A stretch of 64,000 nucleotides of DNA from Sipunculus nudus (taxonomy: Eukaryota > Annelida > Sipuncula > Golfingiida > Sipunculidae): the NCBI GenBank assembly GCA_026874595.1, contig CM049316.1:4850339-4914338 (forward strand), given 5' to 3'. Shown here in pieces: positions 56,291 through 64,000 of the stretch; position 1 is the first letter of the stretch, and each line of letters starts with the position of its first letter. A program made the position numbers and the translations under genes. A model generated the notes under the pieces. It saw nothing but the letters and a program-made list of their open reading frames with translations. It was not told the origin of the DNA and did not search any database.

Positions 56291-56681
56291 GGGCTTTTCA
56301 AACAGCACCAGCTTCAGTTTTGAAGACAATGAACAATGCCTCTATGTCCTTGGGCAGAAAATCTCCAGGGTCAAACTTGTCAACCATATCTCGGCAAATG
56401 CGCAAAAGGCTCATTTAAATGAATGGGACCCCTGAAACATGGTTGGACGAGGGAGGAAATTTCATCCCTAAATTGTTTGATGGAGAGCGAGTTCCGGATA
56501 ACCTGTTTTATGAGGAAAATGAGACAGAGGATGATGACATGAGCGATATTGATAATTATGTCGAAGACAGTGAGAGTAACAATGGGAGCAGTTTTCATAT
56601 CAGGGAATGTATAAACTCACTTAACGTGATAATTATTCAAGCTAATGAGCTTATTTCATGCACAAATCAATATTCAATTTA
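56291..56681 (+). pseudogene. Coding remnant inside the 4-kb element
   Basis: A coding-like frame runs from about 56291 to 56681 with a single internal TAA at 56415. It reads SRQMRKRLI, then MNGTPETWLDEGG, FIPKLFDGERVPDN and an acidic tail rich in D and E. It could be a transposase end or a captured host exon; the stretch before it (TTTTCAAACAG at about 56296-56306) looks like an acceptor. Family not recognised. Confidence 0.35.
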
Positions 56682-56989
56682 GTTTAAATTTTATACTAGA
56701 AATAGATCACAATTTTTATTTTTGTTTAGGTCATTAGCATAAATTTTTAATCATTATCTTAAATTTTGCCAAATTTCGACCACGGCACATTTTTTTTCTT
56801 TTATACCTGTTGATTTCATTTTCACAGCATATAAACATGAAAATTAAATCTTTTTATATTTGAAATATCAAAGGAACTGATTAACAATTTCAAAGAATTG
56901 ATCAAGAAAAGTATATTAATTTCAATTTACACAGACCATGTCAGCTGTTTTTATATCAAACTCACCCAGTACATTGATTTATACAGACC

Positions 56990-57062
56990 TGTGTTATGTA
57001 ACCCGATCCAGGCATCTGCCTTAGCTCAGCTTGGATGGGCTTCCACTCTGCCCTGCCCCCCT
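56990..57062 (-). repeat. Fragment resembling the start of the family A pearl-like element
   Basis: The minus strand shares GGGCAGAG...GGAAGCC, CCAAGCTG and GGGTTACATAA with 22751-22821. It ends in a C tract (57063-57077) on the plus strand. Confidence 0.4.
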
Positions 57063-58519
57063 CCCCCCCCCCCCCCCAAAGGATGATGTGTCAACTAGAT
57101 GAATATTGTAATTTTCTATGATTGATTCATTCTTTTTCAAGACTTTTGCTACATTTTGAATTATGAATTGTATCACAAGGTGTTAAAATGAATAAATTGA
57201 ACATTTAATTATGTCCACAAGGTATTGCTACTAAATTGTCGATGTTTATAAGATGAGGATTTCCTTACATCAGAACAGTAAAAACTTTTGAATATTTTTT
57301 TCACGAGCCGTATTAGTCGCCTGTATGTCACCCTTGTTGTCCTTTCAGGCTAATTATACACGCTTCAAGCGGGGAATACTGGGCAGCTAGCTCGCTCTTG
57401 GCAGGCCACATCTGGCCCCAGGTGCTCAACCCCCCCCCCCCCCTTTCCTCTAGTAGTTGTTTTGGTCAACAACATATCGATAAACAATTATGATTTTTTA
57501 TTGGTTTATTATAACAACTTAGAAAATAATGGAAAAGGGATATAATAGTTATTGAGTAACAGGGAATTACCTTGCAATAATTGATGTTGTATGGATCTTG
57601 TATGAATGGCCCTAAGTGCATTCCATAGGACACCATGTAGTCACATTTGGGTATTTTTCATTTCAAAATTAATATTGAAAAAAAAAATGAATAAAATTGA
57701 TTTATACTTTTAGGAATGATATGAAGCAAATCAATGATAGACAAGGCTGCATTTGATTATATAATATAAATCTAAATGAACAGGTATTTTCCAAGTGTTT
57801 CAGTTTGTTCATTTAAATTATTTGTAAATTTAGAAAAAAATAAATATGTAAAAAATGTAAAATTTTACCCACATTAATACTCATTACAGATGTCATTATG
57901 TTTTACTGATGATATCAAGAGTCATGGCTATTTAGATGTCACATGATACTATGAAAATAATAAAAATTTATATTAAAGATCCCTTTATTTCCTCATATCC
58001 AGTTTGCTCCTTGAATAACTGTTTGTGTCTTCTAATCCTTGAGGTATTTTTTACACGTGTATTAGTTTTACAGCTAATATTACTGTTACTTTTTTTTCTA
58101 TATATGTATAAAAAAATTATTCAAATGTGATTAAACATATCATAGCTTAGACAAGTTCTCATTATGTCTACAATGTTAAAAATTGTTTAAAGACTCTTGC
58201 TATGTCCAGTGTGTAGAACATAAATTAACATATGTAAAACATAAATATATCCAGTTACGTATGAACCTTATTTAAAGTGACATTTTCAGAGCAATATAAT
58301 GCGTATTCTCTCAAACTCTCAGTTCACTTTTGCTTTATGCAAATGTTTCCCAACCATCCCAGCACTTCACACAAGGCTGTTTGATACCTTTTTATGGCTC
58401 TGCGTGTTTATGGACACAGTCCACATGTGTCTATTTACCATAACAAGGCCGCGTGACCGGAGGTCCGATTGTGAGCCTCAACAATGTTTCAGCCGGTGAA
58501 AACATGTATCACATTTTCG

Positions 58520-58625
58520 GGGCCAAGTGAGTCAGGGCATCGCATGATTGGCAGGTGTTGTGGTTGAGTCCCGAGCGATGTGTTATGTTGCCACTTGTGA
58601 TCGCGCCCGGTCCACTGTTATTAAT
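58520..58625 (+). mobile_element. tRNA-like SINE head
   Basis: GGCCAAGTGAGTCAGGGCAT resembles an A-box region and GGTTGAGTCCCGAGC a B-box region, about 55 bases apart as in tRNA-derived SINEs. A TTATTAATAATAAAGG stretch follows. No intact tRNA cloverleaf can be formed. Confidence 0.35.
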
Positions 58626-59668
58626 AATAAAGGAGAAAGCAAACAATTTTAGGAAAATATCTCTGGAGGTACAAATTTATTTTAAAGGGAAGAAGCTATT
58701 TTTCGGAATAATACGACATGATTAATAGGTGAATGGGCCCCCTTTAAATTTGTGAAATTTGTATGTCTTAGATTCTCAACAATTTTGTTTGACTGAAAGT
58801 GAATAAATACCCATGAGATATAATTTACATGATGAAACTGAAAAATGGTGTATACTTGTAGCATCAGGCCAAGTCACTCCATTTCCAAATGTAAATTATT
58901 TAAATTGACACAAGTCCTCTTTGTTATATAGACGGTTTTCATCAAAATCTTTCATAACCATGATTCCTTTGTCTAAACCATTTGGTTGTTATACCTACAA
59001 TAGGTATTAAGAAGAATTAATTTTATGTTTTGAAACTGGTTTCAAACATTAAAATGTGTGTACGTTCCGACTGTGAATAACAGAATCATCTCTTGATTAA
59101 CCAGTATAGTTAACCTCGTCTATATTACTACACAACGGATCAAGCTGACCTTATTTCGCTTACCTGATGACCATGACCTTAAACCAAGTTACTTGGCTTT
59201 GAGGATTACATTATCTGAAACTTATACAATAAATCTCCAACTGAAACTATGATATTGTGTCAAAATAAAAATATATAGAGATTTCGTGCAAAAACAGGCT
59301 ATCATCTGTTTTTAAAGCCTTGAAGTGACCGTGGCCTTGACCTTTGGCCTTGATTTTGACCTCAGATGGCCATGAAATCATGCATATCATGTCGGCCATG
59401 CTTGACAACATACAACTAGATACCAAGATCATCAACATATGCCAAGGCGTTGCGGAAATATTGTGATCCGAAGGTTGCATAGCATGAATGTGGCAAATCA
59501 CCGATTAGGGGTAGGGGTTGGCTTGTTTTGAGCTGCAGGGCAGAACTACCGTCTGTGCAACTTAAGACTGCCATTTTGTGATGTCCCAAAGTATACCACA
59601 ATGGAAAATAAACATAAAGATTAACGATAAAATTTTGCATTTAAATCGATGTATCCCGGGGACTAAAA

Positions 59669-60837
59669 GGTTTCGATATCCTTAATCATATCGTTTTGCT
59701 TACAAATATGAAAAAAGTATGGGTGTGCAAGGTATCCCGTTATTTTGGTTCAATAATCTAATCGATCACAGGCTGATAACTCAAATCAAGTTCAGTATAA
59801 GCATCGCGCCTTAGATATAGGGACTCCACAAGGCACTGTGCTCTGGCCAATTTTTGTTCCTTATTTATCTTAATGACCTTCCCCTGTGCTTCCATGATAA
59901 ATGTGTTATTTTTGCTGATGATATTACTATTTATACGTCTGCACATTCAGTTAATAAAGCTACTGAATCACTACAGGCACAAATTAATATTACGCTTGAC
60001 TGGTTAAGAAATAATCGACTTTTCAGACTTAGTCAGATTTTAGATACCTCAAGTTTAAAGACTTTATACTAAGCTTTCATCCAGAGTCAATAGATTTCTG
60101 CATATCTGTATCGGGTAGCTCTTCCAAAACTCATCTATCACAACTTCAAAACTTCAAAATAAGGCTTCTCGAATTGTTTCTAGAGCTTTTAATACTGACG
60201 TATCCTCTTTGGCAAAAGTTAGTTTGGACGAACGTTGATCAAATATACCATTTTTTTACTTAACCGTTTTAAATGCCTGATCTGTAATGCACCTATTTCG
60301 TTTACATATGCGTTCAAATTTGTTAACAATTCACATTATAATCGTTTCTCTCAAGGTTTCAATTTATCTCTACTGAAACAAAAAAAAAAAGAATTCTTTA
60401 AAGCTAGTCTTACATATGCCAGACCAAGCATTTTGAATTTACTGCCTATGAGTGTCAATTAATTTAAATAATTTTAGCCAATTTAAATCTTTGTAGCAGC
60501 ATTTATTTCAGTAATTTTTAGAAAGCATATTCATCCTTCCATTATCAAGTGTAGTACTAAGACTTAAACAAATATCAATAACGTCATCTAAGAGAATTTT
60601 AGATAATTTTTAATAACTCTATGTAATGATTTTATTAATGTTCCTATGCATATAGTTTTATACATTTATTAGTATTTCATTTGTATATAATTTTGTTGTA
60701 AAATGTGTCATTAATTCACATTTTTGCATTTATTTTGTTTGTTCACTTGTGTTAATCCATGTATTCTATGACCTGTTTTAGCCCAGGACCCTATAGGAAA
60801 ACAGCTTATGCTGAATAGGTTAACCTGGTGAGATATG

Positions 60838-60903
<66 letters not shown>

Positions 60904-60916
60904 GAATAAATAAACA
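59669..60916 (+). pseudogene. LINE reverse-transcriptase fragment, 3' part and tail
   Basis: Continues the fragment at 55230-55610: GFDILNH, then IPLFWFNN, then FLIYLNDLP, then the active-site block CVIFADDITIY (about 59905-59935), and the thumb/C-terminal part KLQNKASRIVSRAF to FFKASLTYARPSILNLLPMS (to about 60460). Several frameshifts make it non-functional. An untranslated tail runs to about 60916, ends in ATGAATAAATAAA and includes an expanded AT microsatellite. Confidence 0.8.
60842..60901. repeat. (AT)n microsatellite in the LINE tail
   Basis: Sixty bases of AT directly before the AATGAATAAATAAA end of the LINE. Confidence 0.95.
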
Positions 60917-63031
60917 AAATCCCATGACATTATCAGAGCAAATTAGGAATAGGCTTATAAAGAATCAATCAGATGTTGGTGAAGATCTGGAAATTTGATT
61001 CGGATTCAGGAACTCATGAATGAATATTCAGAAATATATGGTCACTCATGCATGGGTGAACTTCGAATACAAACACAGGTTGGGGAGCATCCCATTATTG
61101 GGAGCCCCACATGGTGGAGGACTGATTTCTATTTTTGTATTTTGTTTAAATCACTTAATCTTAATACTTACAGACTGTCCGCTGGTTTTCGAGAAGCACA
61201 ATACCGACTTGGTAACGTGTACCGAGATCCACTATCCACCAGTTCTCTTGGCCGCGTTTTGTTAAACAACAGGTGTTTGCAGTAAGCCTGCAGGAGAATA
61301 GCCCTAATATACACTACCATTAACATTAAAAATGCATGTTTGTTACAGGAACTGGCATCATAAGCAAAAGTTAAATATATATCTTGCTTGGAGATACCGC
61401 CAAATGAACAACACTAGGGTTACGCTCCATACACGGTTTTCCCATTAAAATTGCACTAACCCTTTCCGCTCACTCACTGGTTGCAAAGACCGCCTATGCA
61501 GTTTACGGCCATACCGGAGTCTTTAGACGGTCCCTTTGCACAATTATTACGTGTGATGATACTTAGCGATAATTTCGGAAATGAGCAAATTACTTTGTCT
61601 TGCAAAAAACAGCGACCGATAATAGCCGACTTTATCTCGTGAAGAAATATATGCAAAGGGACACTAACAGTACTGGTCTATAAGGCTGTACGAGATAAAT
61701 TTACGATTCCTGAAGAACAGGTTTGACCAGTCTGTTCATATTTTGCAGGCTGACTATATGTTAACTGTATGTAAACTTTCTTTCTTACAAAATCATACAG
61801 GTATCTAATCATTTGCCCCCATCCGCAAACCTGAAGGAAAAACACATCCTTTTCCGCAGATTACTTTAAGCTCATCTTAGGTTATATTTGAAACAATTTG
61901 TGTATGACATTTGAAGGAAAGGGTGCTATATCTCAAACACGCTTAAACAATAAAACGAAACTTTAGCAAACCCCGCTCTAATTGCCCCCAATGGCCGAAT
62001 ATGACAAAGACAATAGGTAATTGGAATAATTTGGATTTGATGTAACATGACTAGAGTGATAGCTTAATGGAGAATCGCAGTTACAAACGAATCATCGAAT
62101 GGTGCTGTTGGCACTAATATGATACAGAAATGGGTACCCAGCAGCTTCCAACATTCAGCGAAGCCGATCTGGTGGTCACCCCCAACACACAACTTTGGTT
62201 TCTGTTTTGTTTAAAGTTTCCCGGACATGGTAGGAGAGACCAGTATAGTGAAGGCGTTGGACATAGGAGCGGTTGGTGCCCGGCAGGGTATATTTTAACT
62301 AGCCCATAATAATGGACTCCTTAGTTGCATTTTATGGTGACTGGTGCAATGTGGAATCCATAGATTGCCCCTGTAGTTACGTATGATTATGACACTCTAT
62401 ACACAAATGTGCTGTTAAACATATATCGATTGATTAATGTTCAATACATCTATGTATATTAAATATCTTACCCCGGTAAACATTACCGTTTTATTCACTG
62501 CACCAAGAAAGTAAAATGTATGCATAAAAGTACACATACCTGATGCAATATATGACTGATGCCCCAAATACAAGATGGCGACTGTATATTTTTCATTTTC
62601 CTGGACAAATTAATAAATTATTGATGTTACAGGTGGTTCATGTTTTCCAGAATGGTTAGTTAAGATAACAGGCCTTTCAATATACAACGTAGTGTGGAAA
62701 TTTACATCTTACAAACACACAAAAAACTGTTGCTTTTTTCGTCGGCTCTATTTTAAAGTGCAGTTGTGCAGATATAATTGAAAGTTTGCAGTTTTAATTC
62801 TGTGTTTGTGAAGTTCTGAAAGTTATAGTATTGTTTCCACCACAGAGTGAAAAACGACGTTTATGCTCTTTGGCCATGCTGGAGTAAATAATTGCATTTC
62901 ATCGCTAACTCATCTCAGGGCTATACACCTTATATAATTAATATAAAAAAATTATATGCTTTGTTATTTTTCTGAAATTATTATAAATATTTAACCATAT
63001 TTTCATTCATAATTAATGTATAAAATTCAAA
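60917..63031. other. No gene seen
   Basis: About 2.1 kb without a recognised gene. It holds one dispersed repeat copy (62301-62392). Overlapping open frames at 60995-61285 are unrecognised and not codon-like. Confidence 0.45.
62301..62392 (+). repeat. Dispersed repeat, copy 2
   Basis: Matches 30683-30792 in order and orientation, at perhaps 75-80% identity. Confidence 0.5.
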
Positions 63032-63039
63032 TTATCTAT

Positions 63040-63864
63040 CAGACATGGGTCGAATACAGGAAAAATGTATTCGAATACGAACACAAATACAGCAGAGGTA
63101 CACGAATACGAATACATACAAATACTCCAAAACAGAAATGTATTCGAATACGAATACGAATACAAATACAAATGTATTCATGAATATCAATATGAATACA
63201 ATTTACTGAAATAAAGTGAAACTCTCAAGTATCATTTTTGTTAAATACAATTAACAGCAATCATCATATATTCACACTTTCGAAATGTATTTTAGTCCAA
63301 AATTCAAAATATACCTGTAATCCACTGTGTATGCATTAATTTCCAAACCTCATAATGACGGAGTATTATATATTAAGTTAGTTTGTTACACAAAATATAT
63401 AAATGATTGTTTCTTTCAGGGTTGGGACCAGGTACTTGTACCTGTACCTGTAACTTTACCTAGGTACACAATTCAGAGCACCTTTACCAGTACCTGTACC
63501 TGGCTGTCATGAGTAGGACGTACCTTGTACCTATACCTGAAACTTAAGTACCTGTACTTGGTATAAGATACTCCAGGTACAAATTTAATACTGGTACTTG
63601 AAATGGACATCAGGCATGGGTCAATTGCATATACAAAGCTGTCACCCTTGTCAGGGCAGTTAGCCATTTTAGGCAGGGATAATTACAAAGCATTCATCAT
63701 TGCTGTATCTGTAGCTAGCTACCTGGCCAGCAAGCTGGTCAACCTTCAGCTTCTAAAACAGGAAGTACTTTTAACAAATGTATTCGAATACCAATAGGAA
63801 TACTGAAAATGCCTGTATTCGAATACAATGAATACGAATACTGAATACGAATACCCGATGTCTG
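63040..63864. mobile_element. hAT-like non-autonomous element with perfect 8-bp target duplication
   Basis: Starts CAGACATGGG and ends CCGATGTCTG, flanked by identical TTATCTAT (63032-63039 and 63865-63872). CAG...CTG ends with an 8-bp duplication are hallmarks of the hAT superfamily. Both subterminal regions are packed with GTATTCGAATAC-type palindromes. The middle has many GGTACCTG-type repeats (63418-63600) starting with CAGGGTTGGGACC, itself like a hAT end. The short frame at 63603-63797 is unrecognised. Confidence 0.8.
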
Positions 63865-64000
63865 TTATCTATACAGACTTGAGATTCACTTGAAATGGTT
63901 CAGCCTATTAAGCAGAAACGCTTTGTCACTTATATGCATCCAGCGCCAAATTTAATACATGCGACACCCTCTCTCATTGGTCCTGTTCTCGGCCCTGTGA

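Larger units (their letters stand above)
55611..59665. mobile_element. 4,055-bp terminal-inverted-repeat element splitting a LINE
   Basis: Ends TAGTCCCCGGGATACATC and its inverse GATGTATCCCGGGGACTA. The inverted arms are long (about 55611-56290 and 59015-59665) and diverged. Removing the element plus one copy of the flanking AAA restores the LINE frame (DIRK|GFDILNH), which supports a 3-bp target duplication; a TA target with GTCCCC ends is the alternative. The interior contains one coding remnant and other repeats, but no transposase that I recognise. Confidence 0.75.

Overview
This is a eukaryotic, animal-type window: it is AT-rich, has long introns with GT-AG borders, and is packed with transposons and microsatellites. 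The repeat style (tandem core modules capped by a GACGGACGG-type tail and a hairpin, like the bivalve 'pearl' elements, plus a DIRS-type retroelement, tRNA-derived SINEs and hAT-like non-autonomous elements) points to a mollusc, most likely a bivalve. That assignment is an inference; no species is claimed.

Two conserved genes are clear. PUS10 (tRNA pseudouridine synthase, minus strand, 25036-26592) is one uninterrupted 518-codon frame. GPAA1 (GPI-transamidase subunit, plus strand, 31775-41729) was assembled here from 12 coding exons whose phases all match, giving 660 codons. One GPAA1 intron (38408-39111) has a full U12-type 5' splice site and branch point. The two genes are divergent, about 5.2 kb apart. 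They take part in unrelated processes, tRNA modification and GPI anchoring in the ER. Smaller coding pieces are a last exon of an F-type-lectin-like domain (52845-53074, minus), a promoter plus first exon of an unidentified gene (9790-9940, minus, repeated at 17525-17675), and a possible first exon next to an X-box-like motif (47689-47802, minus).

Layout: 1-4181 has no firm gene. 4182-19649 is a 7,735-bp-period tandem duplication whose copies differ at only five bases found by eye and show no net length change. Each copy carries a pearl-like element with a hAT-like insertion, a first exon and most of a foldback element. 19650-24300 holds the rest of the foldback arm, a G-rich hAT-like element, a TAA-flanked MITE and another pearl-like element. 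24970-41830 holds PUS10 and GPAA1 with an intergenic region of nested SINE and hAT-like pieces. 42720-46480 is a broken DIRS-type retroelement. 46500-54300 is repeat-rich, with interleaved tandem arrays and the lectin exon. 55230-60916 is a LINE relic split by a 4,055-bp terminal-inverted-repeat element. 63040-63864 is a hAT-like element with a perfect 8-bp target duplication.

Most of the interest lies in how the repeats are nested and ordered in time, in the duplicated first exon, in the U12 intron with an apparent AT-AA border, and in the intronless PUS10. All calls come from reading the sequence; no database search was possible.
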